Positions 7,886-16,061 of a DNA stretch of 64,000 nt are shown here, one piece after another; the stretch's first letter is position 1, and the number at the start of each line of letters is the position of its first letter. The DNA lies in the NCBI RefSeq assembly GCF_020169415.1, contig NZ_JAIULG010000016.1:16834-80833 (forward strand). Reading direction: 5' to 3'. Under the pieces are notes generated by a model that searched no databases, was not told the DNA's origin, and saw nothing but the letters and a program-made list of their open reading frames with translations. A program made the translations under genes and the position numbers. This DNA comes from Tsukamurella sp. M9C. Its GTDB lineage: Bacteria > Actinomycetota > Actinomycetes > Mycobacteriales > Mycobacteriaceae.

Positions 7886-9157
7886 ATGGCCGGCGGCGCG
7901 CGGCTCACCGCGGACACGGTCGTCGTGGGGGCGGGCAGCGCCGGCCTGGTGATCGCGCAGGCCCTGAGCGGCGACCGGGATGTCGTGCTGCTCGAGGGCG
8001 GGCCGATCGCCGCGCCCGCCGCCGCCACGCGGCGTCTCACCGCTCTGCCCCTCGGCGGTGACCGCGTCCGGCGGTACCGCGAGTCCCGCGGTCGGGACGT
8101 GGTGCGCGGCAGGGGGCTGGGTGGTTCGGCCGTCGTCAACGGCGGCTACTTCCTGCGCGGTCACCGGAGCGACTACGCGGCGTGGCCGTGGCCGCAGGAG
8201 GGGATCGCCGTGGCGTTCGACCGCGTCGACGGCGGCGCCGCCGGAGGCGGCTTCATGCGGGTCTCGGAGTTCGCGGACGCCGAACTGGGAGCGGTGGCGA
8301 AGCGCTTCGAATCCTACTGGCGCGCGCAGGGTCTCGATTCGTCGTCGGCTGCGCCGTGGCCGGGGACCGGGCTCAACCGCGTCCGGTCCAATCGGCACGA
8401 CGGCGGTCGCTGGACCGCGGCCGACGCGCTGCCGCCGTCGGCGAGCGGTACCACGCTCCTTCGCGCCACCGCGACCGCGCTGATCGAAGCCCGCGGTGCG
8501 ATCGTGGGAGTGCACACGACGGCGGGGCGGATCGATGCCGCCGAGATCGTTCTCGCGGCGGGCACGCTGGGGTCGGGCGCCCTGCTGTCGCCGTGGACGG
8601 GGCCCCTGGGAACGTTCGAGCATCCCGAGCGCATCGTCCGGTTCACCCCGCGTGCGCCCCTGCGGCGGGTCCCGCTCCTGCAGACGGTCCTCCACACCGC
8701 GGACGGACTCGAACTCCGCTGCTACGGCGACGACTTCGCGTCCTACATCCCGGGCGTGGGGCGCCGCGGGGTGCCGATCGGGGTCGCCGACATGAGCCGC
8801 CCGATCCGGGGCGTGCTCGCGCCGAGCGGCGCACTCGACCTCGGCGAGCCCGGCGCGGAGTCCCGGGCGCGGATGGCGCGCGGCGTGGACCAGGTCGTCG
8901 CCATGCTCGGCTCGCCCGCGTTCGCGGACGTCGTGGCGCCGGGCTCGATCGTCGTCGATCCGGTCGTCGGCGTGTCCTCGCACGCCTGGGGCACGCTGCC
9001 GCTCGGGGAGCGCGTCGATGCCGGGGGACGGATCGACGGCGTCGACGGGGTGCGGGTCGTCGACGGCTCGGTCCTGCCCGTGCTCCTGCGGAGCGGCCCG
9101 CACGCGAGCATCCTCGCCGCGGCGTCGCTGATCGCCGGGACGATCCGCGCCGAATGA
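7886..9157 (+). CDS. mftG: mycofactocin-associated GMC oxidoreductase MftG
   Basis: 423-residue flavoprotein of the glucose-methanol-choline oxidoreductase family. The FAD-binding dinucleotide motif VVVGAGSAGLVIAQAL lies at about residues 12-27; the GMC signature region GRGLGGSAVVNGGYFLRG follows, and the C-terminal catalytic block is SSHAWGTLPLGE with VVDGSVLP and the closing GPHASILAAASLIA. MftG is known to oxidise reduced mycofactocin (mycofactocinol) and pass electrons toward respiration. It starts 1 base after the mftF stop and is the last gene of the mft run. Confidence 0.93.
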   Translation: MAGGARLTADTVVVGAGSAGLVIAQALSGDRDVVLLEGGPIAAPAAATRRLTALPLGGDRVRRYRESRGRDVVRGRGLGGSAVVNGGYFLRGHRSDYAAWPWPQEGIAVAFDRVDGGAAGGGFMRVSEFADAELGAVAKRFESYWRAQGLDSSSAAPWPGTGLNRVRSNRHDGGRWTAADALPPSASGTTLLRATATALIEARGAIVGVHTTAGRIDAAEIVLAAGTLGSGALLSPWTGPLGTFEHPERIVRFTPRAPLRRVPLLQTVLHTADGLELRCYGDDFASYIPGVGRRGVPIGVADMSRPIRGVLAPSGALDLGEPGAESRARMARGVDQVVAMLGSPAFADVVAPGSIVVDPVVGVSSHAWGTLPLGERVDAGGRIDGVDGVRVVDGSVLPVLLRSGPHASILAAASLIAGTIRAE

Positions 9158-9173
9158 TCAAGGAGCGGGGAAG

Positions 9174-10808
9174 CTACCGGCCGGCGGCCGCCGCCTCGAA
9201 CAGCCAGGACATCACCAGCGCACCGGGATCCGGCACGCCGATCACGGCGTCGCCGAGGTAGCTGGCCCGGCCGCGCGAGGCGGTGCTGTCCGCCGTCGCC
9301 GCCACGCCCTGCGCCGCCGCGGCCGCCGCGTCGGCGAGCGAGCCGCCGGCGTCGAGCACATCGGCGGCGGGGGAGATCGCATCCACCACCGTCTTGTCGC
9401 CGACCCGTGCGCCGCCCAGTTCGACCACCGCGTCGAGCCCGGCGCGCACGCCGCGCGCGAAGCCGGCACCGTCGGCCTGCAGGGCCCGGCCGAGCTCGGT
9501 GAAGAAGGTCCCGAAGACGGCGCCCGAGGTGCCGCCCGCGCGCACCAGGTACGACGTGGACATGGCGTCGAGGACCTCGCCGTCGGTACCGCGCAGGGGG
9601 AGCGGGAAATGGCCGAGCGCGGCGGCCATGTTGGTGCCGAAGTCGCCGTCGCCGGCCTTGCGGTCCAGCTCCGTCAGCTCGTCCACCGACCGCTGCACTC
9701 GGTCGACGAAGTCCGACAGCCAGACGTTCGGCTCGCCGGTGTCGGCGGAGTCGTCCGGCCGGGACTGCGCGAGCGGGTCCAGGTACGACGGCGCCGTGGC
9801 CGCGTTCGGCCAGCCCGGCGCGGACGTGGGCGCGTCCCACAGCGCGACGAGCTCGTCGTCGAGGGGGACCACCGTGAGGGAGGCGCCGGCCATGTCGAGG
9901 GCGGTGACGAGGCGCCCGACCAGCGAGCGCGCGACCTCGATCCCGCGCTCGCCGAGCTGTTTGACCGCCTCGGCGAAGATCACGCCGGTCTCCAGGTCGG
10001 TGACCGCGCCCAGGTTGTTGACCACGACCAGCGCGCGGTCGCCGGAGCCGAGGCCGGTGCCGGGCAGGATCCGCGCCAGCAGGTCGGTGACGATCTCCTC
10101 GGCGGCGGTCGCGGGCCGCTCGTCGCGGGCGCGCTCGCCGTGGATGCCGACGCCGAAGGCCATGTGCCCGGCGGGCAGGTCGAACGACGGGGCGTCGGAG
10201 CCCGGCACGTTGCAGGCGGAGAAGGAGACGGCCATGGAGCGGGCGCGGGCCGCGGCCCGGCGGCCGACCGCGGCCACCTCCGCGAGCGACGATCCCCGGT
10301 CGGCGGCCGCGCCGCAGATCTTCTCCACGATGACCGTGGCCGCGGTGCCGCGCCGCCCGGGGCCGGAGGTGTCCTCGGTGGCGACGTCGTCGTCGACCAG
10401 CACGAACTCGGTGGCGACGGCCGGCGCGTCGCCGTCGGGGGCGCCGACGAGGCGGCGGGCGACGGCGAAGTTCATCACGTCGCCGGTGTAGTTCTTCACC
10501 ACGTGCACGACGCCGGCGCCGGTGTCCACCGCGCGGGTCGCGGCCGCCACCTGCACGGCGTTGGGGGAGGTGAAGATCAGGCCCGGGCAGGCCGCGTCGA
10601 GCATGCCCGCGCCGATCAGCCCCACGTGCATCGGCTCGTGCCCGGAGCCGCCGCCGGAGACCACGGCGACGCCGGAGGCCCGGGGCGTGCGGCGGGCGAC
10701 GAAGCCCGCGTCGTGCCAGGCCGCGTCGGGGTGGGCTGCGAGGACGCCCCGCAGCCCGTCGGTGAAGAGGGATCCGGCGGAGTTCTCGAAGCGCGCGCGA
10801 TGGGTCAC
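9174..10808 (-). CDS. ATP-dependent dihydroxyacetone kinase (DhaK-DhaL fusion)
   Basis: 544 residues joining a DhaK domain (about 1-330) and a DhaL domain (about 360-540). DhaK shows the GGGSGHEP substrate loop, KNYTGDVMNF with the substrate lysine, and the histidine of GVGIHGERA that binds dihydroxyacetone covalently as a hemiaminal. DhaL shows the metal/ATP aspartates in DRKAGDGDFGTNM and the GGTSGAVFGTFF loop. Fused K-L proteins use ATP, whereas split DhaK/DhaL enzymes use a PTS phosphate donor. It makes dihydroxyacetone phosphate for glycolysis. It converges on mftG with only 16 bases between. No glycerol dehydrogenase lies alongside. Confidence 0.93.
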   Translation of the reverse strand: MTHRARFENSAGSLFTDGLRGVLAAHPDAAWHDAGFVARRTPRASGVAVVSGGGSGHEPMHVGLIGAGMLDAACPGLIFTSPNAVQVAAATRAVDTGAGVVHVVKNYTGDVMNFAVARRLVGAPDGDAPAVATEFVLVDDDVATEDTSGPGRRGTAATVIVEKICGAAADRGSSLAEVAAVGRRAAARARSMAVSFSACNVPGSDAPSFDLPAGHMAFGVGIHGERARDERPATAAEEIVTDLLARILPGTGLGSGDRALVVVNNLGAVTDLETGVIFAEAVKQLGERGIEVARSLVGRLVTALDMAGASLTVVPLDDELVALWDAPTSAPGWPNAATAPSYLDPLAQSRPDDSADTGEPNVWLSDFVDRVQRSVDELTELDRKAGDGDFGTNMAAALGHFPLPLRGTDGEVLDAMSTSYLVRAGGTSGAVFGTFFTELGRALQADGAGFARGVRAGLDAVVELGGARVGDKTVVDAISPAADVLDAGGSLADAAAAAAQGVAATADSTASRGRASYLGDAVIGVPDPGALVMSWLFEAAAAGR

Positions 10809-10817
10809 GGCTTCACG

Positions 10818-11258
10818 TTAGCGAGGTATGTGCAACTCCGCGTGGCCTTCCCGGATGACCGTGAACGCCGACGTGGGGAACTTGGCGAAGGTGAAGGTGG
10901 GGTCGAGGATCTGCGCCGCCTCGGCGAGCCCGGGGTCGTGGCCCACCACGAGCACCGTCGTCGCGTCGCCCCGTTCCGCCTCCACGATGTCGAGGATCTC
11001 GGCGCCCGTCGCCCCGTACAGCGCGGGCAGGTGGCGCACCGGCGCGTCGACGGCGGCCCGCTCCAGCGTCGCCTGCGCGCGCTCGGCGGTCGAGCACAGC
11101 ACCAGGTCCACGTCGTGCCCGTACCGGCGGATCGCCTTGCCGGCGAGCCCGGCCTGCCGGACGCCGCGCGGCGCGAGCGGGCGGTCGTGATCCTTCACCT
11201 TGTCGGGGTACGCGGACTTGCCGTGCCGCAGCAGGATCAGGGTGTCCATATCGGACAC
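10818..11258 (-). CDS. SixA-like histidine phosphatase
   Basis: 146-residue histidine phosphatase-superfamily protein of the SixA type. The catalytic LLRHGKS motif lies at residues 8-14, with the second histidine in VVGHDPGL near residue 105. SixA enzymes remove phosphate from phosphohistidine in signalling or PTS proteins; here that is a family-level inference. It is upstream of the dihydroxyacetone kinase on the same strand (9 bases apart) and 1 base downstream of a second, related phosphatase, so the three may be co-transcribed. Confidence 0.85.
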   Translation of the reverse strand: MSDMDTLILLRHGKSAYPDKVKDHDRPLAPRGVRQAGLAGKAIRRYGHDVDLVLCSTAERAQATLERAAVDAPVRHLPALYGATGAEILDIVEAERGDATTVLVVGHDPGLAEAAQILDPTFTFAKFPTSAFTVIREGHAELHIPR

Positions 11259-11259
11259 C

Positions 11260-11712
11260 CTACGGGGTGAACCAGGACAGCATCCGTCCCGAACCGGGCG
11301 CCGCCGGGCCGTCGTCGAGGTCCAGCAGCACGACGGTGCCCGGCGCGAAGCCCGGGAGCTCCGCGCCCGGGTCGAGTTGCGCCGCCGCCTCGGGGAGGCC
11401 GGGGAAGTGCGCCACCACCAGCAGCACGTCGACGTCCCCGGGGACGCCGTTGATCTCGTCCAGCACGCGGCGGCCCGGGCACTCGTAGAGCTCCTCGGTC
11501 GCCGTCATCGGGCAGCGCAGGTCCATCGCGTGGAAGGTCTCGACGGTGCGCCGCGCGGACGAGACGAGCGCGTGACCGGGTTCGAGGCCCTGCTCGGCGA
11601 GCCAGGCCGCGGACCGTCGGGCCTGGTCGCGACCGTTCGCGCTGATCGGGCGGGCCTCGTCGGGGATCGACACGCCCGACTCGCCGTGTCGCATGAGCGC
11701 CAGCACCGTCAT
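11260..11712 (-). CDS. second SixA-like histidine phosphatase
   Basis: 150-residue histidine phosphatase. The RHG motif is ALMRHGES at residues 5-12 and the second catalytic histidine is in VVAHFPGL, so the usual GH is AH here. The sequence layout parallels the protein encoded immediately downstream (10818-11258), which suggests a tandem duplication followed by divergence. ATG 11712 is chosen because the RHG strand must lie at the N-terminus; a frame extending to 12396 would run antisense through two other genes. Substrate unknown. Confidence 0.8.
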   Translation of the reverse strand: MTVLALMRHGESGVSIPDEARPISANGRDQARRSAAWLAEQGLEPGHALVSSARRTVETFHAMDLRCPMTATEELYECPGRRVLDEINGVPGDVDVLLVVAHFPGLPEAAAQLDPGAELPGFAPGTVVLLDLDDGPAAPGSGRMLSWFTP

Positions 11713-11752
11713 GCCCCGATCTTGCCCTGCCGGGAATGCGTACATTGGTGAC

Positions 11753-11965
11753 ATGGCTGGAAAAGAGCTCGATCCCGCGCGCAAGAAGGCCGCGCTGGAC
11801 GTCGTGAAGCAGCACCCGGGGATGGTCGCGGCGATGGCCGCGCCCGCGCTGGTGGTCGTCGCCGTCGGCTGGTTCATCGGTGGTGCGGGCCTCGGCCTGC
11901 TCCTGCTGGTGGCGTTCGGCGTGCTCGGCGCCGTCGGCCTGTCGCGGCTGCTGCGCGCCCGGTAG
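11753..11965 (+). CDS. small membrane protein, 70 aa
   Basis: Short protein with a charged N-terminus (MAGKELDPARKKAALDVVKQ) and two closely spaced hydrophobic segments (about residues 27-46 and 48-65, rich in Gly, Val and Leu). No function recognised. It is divergent from the phosphatase at 11712. A -10 element TACATT at 11741-11746 ends 6 bases before the ATG, so the mRNA is probably leaderless, which decides the start. It heads a run with the S4 and GNAT genes (2-base and 4-base junctions). Confidence 0.65.
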   Translation: MAGKELDPARKKAALDVVKQHPGMVAAMAAPALVVVAVGWFIGGAGLGLLLLVAFGVLGAVGLSRLLRAR

Positions 11966-11967
11966 TC

Positions 11968-12324
11968 GTGCGGGTCGACGCCTGGCTGTGGGCGGTGCGG
12001 CTGACCAAGACTCGGTCGGCCGCCGCCACGGCTTGCCGTGGCGGGCACGTGCGCGTCAACGGCGCCACCGCCAAACCGGCTCAGCACATCGTGGTGGGCG
12101 ACGAGGTGCGGCTGCGGCTCGCCGGACGGGAGCGGATCGTCGAGGTCGCGACCCTCATCCCCAAGCGGGTCGGCGCGCCCGTCGCCGCCACCTGCTACCT
12201 CGACCACAGCCCGCCGCCCCCGCCCCGGGAGATCGTGCTGTCCATGCCGCAGCGCGATCGGGGTGCGGGACGCCCCACCAAGCGCGAGCGGCGCGAGACC
12301 GACCGGCTGCTGGGGCGCGAATGA
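11968..12324 (+). CDS. S4-domain RNA-binding protein (Hsp15-like)
   Basis: 118 residues. The S4 fold covers about residues 1-60 (RVDAWLWAVRLTKTRSAAATACRGGHVRVNG), as in Hsp15/RluB-type RNA-binding domains; the tail is basic (RGAGRPTKRERRETDRLLGRE). Hsp15 of E. coli rescues stalled 50S-nascent chain complexes; the role here is inferred by family only. The GTG start is 2 bases after the preceding stop, and its own stop overlaps the ATG of the GNAT gene (ATGA). Confidence 0.85.
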   Translation: MRVDAWLWAVRLTKTRSAAATACRGGHVRVNGATAKPAQHIVVGDEVRLRLAGRERIVEVATLIPKRVGAPVAATCYLDHSPPPPPREIVLSMPQRDRGAGRPTKRERRETDRLLGRE

Positions 12325-12860
12325 CGGCGCCGATGCAGGAGCGCGTGCGTCGCGCGGCGCCCGGCGACGCCGGCGCCGTGGCCGCGCTCGCGGCACGCAC
12401 CTTCCCGCTGGCGTGCCCGCCCACGCTGGCGCGCGAGCACGTCGCGGACTTCGTGGCGACGCACCTCAGCGAGGCCGAGTTCGACCGCCACCTGGCCGAT
12501 CCCGACCACCGGGTCCTCGTGGTCGACGGTGCCGACGGCCCCGTCGGGTACGTCCTGGTGCTGCACGGCGCGCACGACGAGGGGCCCGCGGCGCTGCGCG
12601 GCGCACCGTCGGCCTACCTGTCCAAGCTCTACGTGGACCCGGACCACCACGGCGGCGGGGTCGCCCGCGCCCTGCTCGACGCCGTCCGCGCCGACGCCGC
12701 GGGCCTGCCCGTGTGGCTCGGCGTGAACGCCGACAACGCCCGGGCCAAGCGGTTCTACGCCAAGTCGGGGTTCGTGACGGCGGGGGTGCGCGAGTTCACC
12801 GTCGGCGGAACGACCTTCGTCGACGACGTGCTCGTCCTCGAGGACTCCCTGGGGGAGTAG
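12321..12860 (+). CDS. GNAT family N-acetyltransferase
   Basis: 179-residue GNAT acyltransferase. The acetyl-CoA-binding loop is visible in LYVDPDHHGGGVARALLDAVRADA (about residues 95-118) and the C-terminal motif in GVNADNARAKRFYAKSGFV. Start ATG 12321 overlaps the S4 gene stop; the Arg-rich upstream extension is not part of the gene. Its last 106 bases overlap, in antisense, the 3' end of the adenylate cyclase gene. Substrate unknown (small molecule or protein N-terminus). Confidence 0.85.
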   Translation: MTAPMQERVRRAAPGDAGAVAALAARTFPLACPPTLAREHVADFVATHLSEAEFDRHLADPDHRVLVVDGADGPVGYVLVLHGAHDEGPAALRGAPSAYLSKLYVDPDHHGGGVARALLDAVRADAAGLPVWLGVNADNARAKRFYAKSGFVTAGVREFTVGGTTFVDDVLVLEDSLGE

Positions 12861-14380
12861 AGGCGGGTGTTCTCGTCGCGGCCGCGCAGCTCCAGCTCGT
12901 CCGTGAACCGCCAGTGCTGCGACTCGGCCTCGCGGGCGCCCATGATCGCCGGCTCGGACGCCACCGGCAGCGAGGTGTCGCGCTTGGCGACCTCGGACAG
13001 GCGCGCCGACTCGTTGACCGGGTCGCCGATCACGGTGTACTCGTAGCGTTCGATCGCGCCGACGTTGCCCGCCACGACCACGCCGTAGGAGACCCCGATC
13101 CCGGCCCGCAGGTCCGGCACCGCCGCGGGCAGGCGGTCCGCGATGAGCCGCGAGGTGCGCAGGGCCCCGCCCGCCGGATCCGGGTGCGGCAGCGGCGCGC
13201 CGAAGACCGCGAGCACCGCGTCGCCCTCGAACTTGTTGACCAGGCCGTCGTTCTCCTCGACGGCGGTCACGATGACCTCGAAGAACCGGTTGAGCAGCTC
13301 GACCACCTCGGTCGCGGGCCGCTGCCGTGCCAGCGTCGTCGAGCCCACGACGTCGATGAAGAGCACGCCGACGACCTCCTCGGAACCGCCGAGCTGGACG
13401 CCCCAGCCGAGCGCCGCTTCCGCGACGTCGCGGCCCACGTGCCGGCCGAACAGGTCCCGCAGCCGCTCCCGCTCGGCGAGGCCGGTGGTCATCTCGTTGA
13501 ACCCGGCCTGCAGCTCGCCCATGTCGGAGCCGTCGAAGATGCGCACGGCTACGTCGGTCTCGCCGTCGCGGACGCGGCGGATCGCGCCGCCGAGGACGCG
13601 CAGGGGCGCGATCAGGGCGTCGATGTTGAGCAGGCTGATGAGCGGTCCGGTGAGCAGCGCGATCGCGGCCAGTGCCGCGACGGCGACGAAGATGTCGAGC
13701 TTGGTGGTGTCGTCGCGGAAGGTGCCGAACAGCACCACGAGGAAGATGCCCAGGATCGGCACGCCCGAGCCGATCGCCCAGGCGGTGGCGGCCCGCATCC
13801 GCAGCCGGCCCTTGCGCGGTGCGCGGTACCCGGCCTCCAGCGCCGCCGCGGCCGCGGGGCGCAGCGCGAACTCCGTGATCTGGTACGAGATGGCGCACAC
13901 GACGACCCCGGACAGGCCCGTGACCAGCGCGATCTTGGGGATCAGGTCGGGGTTGATGGCGCCGTAGCCGACGGTCATCACGACGGTGCCGACGCCCCAC
14001 AGCAGCGCCTCCAGGGCGGTCAGGCGCCACGGCCCGACGATCGCCGCCTTCGCCTGCGCCGCGTTCGGCTCCTCGCGGCGGATCGACCAGCGCAGCGACC
14101 GGACCAGCCGGACGGTGCCGATCGTCGCGCCGAGCACGAAGGCGATCCCGATGTACAGCGGCACCACCAGGTAGTTCATCCACCAGGCGTCCCACGGGAT
14201 CGACGGCTCCGGGATGCCGACGGTGGCCAGCGCGATGGCCAGGCCGACGCCGATGAGGTTGGCGACAACCACGCCGATGGTGATCACCAGCTGCACCCGG
14301 ACGCGGGTCAGGCGGGAGCTGTCGTCGGCCGACCCCAGGAGGATCGAACCGTAGTCGGCGCGGAGCCGGGGCAGCTTCAT
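12755..14380 (-). CDS. class III adenylate cyclase with six-helix membrane anchor and HAMP
   Basis: 541 residues. Six hydrophobic segments lie between about residues 28 and 265, followed by a HAMP region (SLLNIDALIAPLRVLGGAIRRVRDGE) and a class III cyclase domain. Catalytic features are intact: metal-binding aspartates in VGVLFIDVVGST and NKFEGDAVLAVFGAP, the adenine-selecting Lys/Asp context in VNKFEGD and VIGDPVNESAR, and the transition-state Asn/Arg in the last motif. This layout matches the Rv3645/Rv1318c cyclase group of mycobacteria. The C-terminal 35 residues after RDENTRLYS are low-complexity and overlap the GNAT gene. Confidence 0.93.
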   Translation of the reverse strand: MKLPRLRADYGSILLGSADDSSRLTRVRVQLVITIGVVVANLIGVGLAIALATVGIPEPSIPWDAWWMNYLVVPLYIGIAFVLGATIGTVRLVRSLRWSIRREEPNAAQAKAAIVGPWRLTALEALLWGVGTVVMTVGYGAINPDLIPKIALVTGLSGVVVCAISYQITEFALRPAAAAALEAGYRAPRKGRLRMRAATAWAIGSGVPILGIFLVVLFGTFRDDTTKLDIFVAVAALAAIALLTGPLISLLNIDALIAPLRVLGGAIRRVRDGETDVAVRIFDGSDMGELQAGFNEMTTGLAERERLRDLFGRHVGRDVAEAALGWGVQLGGSEEVVGVLFIDVVGSTTLARQRPATEVVELLNRFFEVIVTAVEENDGLVNKFEGDAVLAVFGAPLPHPDPAGGALRTSRLIADRLPAAVPDLRAGIGVSYGVVVAGNVGAIERYEYTVIGDPVNESARLSEVAKRDTSLPVASEPAIMGAREAESQHWRFTDELELRGRDENTRLYSPRESSRTSTSSTKVVPPTVNSRTPAVTNPDLA

Positions 14381-14400
14381 GCTGCTAAGTTACCGGGTCA

Positions 14401-15174
14401 TCACCGCCAGACGGGGGCGCGTTTCTCCAGGAACGCCGTCATACCCTCCTGCGCGTCCGGGATCATCGCGTTGGTCGCCATCACCTCGGACATGGCGGCG
14501 TAGGCGTCCGGCTCGGTCCGATCGATCTGGTCGTAGAAGGCGCGCTTGCCGATCGCCAGCGTTGCGCCGCTGGATTCCGCGATGCGGTGCGCCAGGCCGG
14601 TGACGGTCGCCTCGAGCTGGTCGGCGGGGACGGCGGCGTTGATCAGGCCCCACTCGACCGCGGTCTCGGCGTTGATCATCTCGCCGGTCAGCAGCATCTG
14701 CATCGCGCGCTTGCGGCCGACGGCCCGGGTGAGCGGGATCATCGGCGTCGAGCAGAACAGCCCGATCTTCACGCCGGGCGTCGAGAACCGCGCGTCGGAG
14801 GTCGCGATCGCCAGGTCGCAGGTCGCCACGAGCTGGCAGCCGGCGGCCAGCGCCATGCCCTGCACCTGCGCGATCACGGGCTGCCGCACGCGGTGCACCG
14901 CGGCCATGAGGTCGGTGCAGGCGGCGAAGATCTCGCGCTCCTCGTCGAGGGTGCGGCCGACCATCTCGCTCAGGTCGTGGCCCGCCGAGAACGCCGGCCC
15001 CTCGGCGCGGATCACGATGACCCGCACCGCGGGGTCGGCGTCGAAGCCGTCGAGCGCGGCGGTGGCCGCCCGCATCGTGGCGAGCGAGAGGGGGTTGCGC
15101 CGCCCGGCGGCCCCGAGGGTGAGGACCCCCAGGCCGTCGGCGACGTGCGTGCGAATCGGTGCGGCGTCCGTCAT
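14401..15174 (-). CDS. enoyl-CoA hydratase/isomerase family protein (ECHDC3-like)
   Basis: 257-residue crotonase-fold protein. The CoA/oxyanion-hole stretches are present (AEGPAFSAGHDLSEM; QGMALAAGCQLVATCDLAIA). The segment ARFSTPGVKIGLFCSTP replaces the usual F-x-x-PE motif, so the second catalytic glutamate of classical hydratases is absent; this pattern resembles the ECHDC3 group. It may therefore catalyse a different crotonase reaction or be poorly active as a hydratase. It lies 20 bases upstream of the cyclase gene on the same strand. Confidence 0.85.
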   Translation of the reverse strand: MTDAAPIRTHVADGLGVLTLGAAGRRNPLSLATMRAATAALDGFDADPAVRVIVIRAEGPAFSAGHDLSEMVGRTLDEEREIFAACTDLMAAVHRVRQPVIAQVQGMALAAGCQLVATCDLAIATSDARFSTPGVKIGLFCSTPMIPLTRAVGRKRAMQMLLTGEMINAETAVEWGLINAAVPADQLEATVTGLAHRIAESSGATLAIGKRAFYDQIDRTEPDAYAAMSEVMATNAMIPDAQEGMTAFLEKRAPVWR

Positions 15175-15190
15175 CCCTCGACGGTAACCA

Positions 15191-15676
15191 CTACACCTCG
15201 CCGTCCGCGAGGAGTCGGTCGAGCTTGGCGTAGCCGTCGACGATGCCGACCTCCATGCCGCTGGCCAGCATGCCGTCGCGGCTCTCGAAGCTGTCGAGCA
15301 GCGAGACGGCGCGCAGCCGCGTGCGCCCGTCGCCGAGGTCCTCGAAGGTCATGGTCTCCAGCGACACCCCGTCGGGCATGTCGTCGTAGGTGAAGGTCTG
15401 CACGATCCGGTCCTCTCGAACGTCGTGGAAGCTGCCGTGGAAGGCGTACCGCTCGTCGCCGCGCTTGCTGACGTAGGACCAGCTGCCGCCGGTGCGCGCG
15501 TCCCAGTGCTCGATCTCGGTGTCGATGTCCGACGGTCCCACCCAGCGGGTGTAGATCTCGGGGTCGGTGTGGGCCCGGAACAACTGCGCCGGCGTCGCCT
15601 GGAAGTCTCGGGTGATGGTGACCGTGGGGAGGGTGGTGGAGGCCTCGATGCCGGCCTCGGCGTTGACGATGGTCAT
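15191..15676 (-). CDS. SRPBCC (AHSA1-like) domain protein
   Basis: 161-residue SRPBCC/activator-of-Hsp90-ATPase-like protein: START-like hydrophobic-pocket fold with the opening TITRDFQATPAQLFRAHTDPEIYTRWVGP and the core GGSWSYVSKRGDERYAFHGSFHDV. Such proteins are very often encoded directly after an ArsR regulator, as here; ligand and role are unknown. ATG 15676 overlaps the ArsR stop codon (ATGA). A much longer frame back to 16066 is an out-of-frame reading of the ArsR gene and was rejected. Confidence 0.88.
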   Translation of the reverse strand: MTIVNAEAGIEASTTLPTVTITRDFQATPAQLFRAHTDPEIYTRWVGPSDIDTEIEHWDARTGGSWSYVSKRGDERYAFHGSFHDVREDRIVQTFTYDDMPDGVSLETMTFEDLGDGRTRLRAVSLLDSFESRDGMLASGMEVGIVDGYAKLDRLLADGEV

Positions 15677-16044
15677 GATGCTGCTCCTTGTTCGGTGGTG
15701 TCGGTGGGGTTCTCTTGTGCGTTCAATTCGGCCAGCACCGCGTCGAGGCGCTGGTAGCGCTGTTCGGCGCGGCGGCGGTACCGCTCGATCCACCCGTTCA
15801 TGAGGTCGAAGACCTCCGCCTCCAGGTGGGCGGGCCGCGCCTGGGCGCGGCGGGTCCTGCTGATCAGGCCGGCGTTCTCGAGCACGGTGAGGTGTTTCGA
15901 GACGGCCTGGATGCTCACGTCGTAGCGCTCCGCGATCTCCGTGAGCGTGGCGTCGCCGTCCGAGAGGCGGGCGACGATGTCGCGGCGCGTGGGGTCCGCG
16001 AGTGCCGCGAACGCCTTGGACAGGTCGTCGATGTCGTCGTTCGT
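15673..16044 (-). CDS. ArsR-family regulator, apparently starting at ACG
   Basis: The reading frame encodes a full ArsR winged-helix repressor: LSKAFAALADPTRRDIVARL, then the recognition region TEIAERYDVSIQAVSKHLTVLENAGLI. No ATG, GTG or TTG lies between the upstream in-frame TGA and the HTH domain. A perfect Shine-Dalgarno AGGAGG (complement of 16051-16056) sits 6 bases before an ACG codon at 16044, giving a 123-residue protein that begins with (T/M)NDDIDDLSKAF. The first standard start is GTG 15918, inside the DNA-binding domain, giving an 81-residue fragment. No cysteine metal site is seen; it belongs to the ArsR-SRPBCC class. Confidence 0.75.
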   Translation of the reverse strand, partial: TNDDIDDLSKAFAALADPTRRDIVARLSDGDATLTEIAERYDVSIQAVSKHLTVLENAGLISRTRRAQARPAHLEAEVFDLMNGWIERYRRRAEQRYQRLDAVLAELNAQENPTDTTEQGAAS

Positions 16045-16061
16045 GGTGCACCTCCTTCGTG

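Noticed and set aside
6148..8139. 663-codon minus-strand frame across mftE-mftG
   Set aside because: Antisense to three recognised mycofactocin genes, with low-complexity sequence.
11260..12396. A 378-residue version of the second histidine phosphatase
   Set aside because: The extra N-terminus is antisense to the small membrane and S4 genes, and the RHG motif must be near the start.
12038..14503. 821-codon plus-strand frame across the GNAT and cyclase genes
   Set aside because: No domain and extreme composition; the cyclase on the minus strand has intact catalytic motifs.
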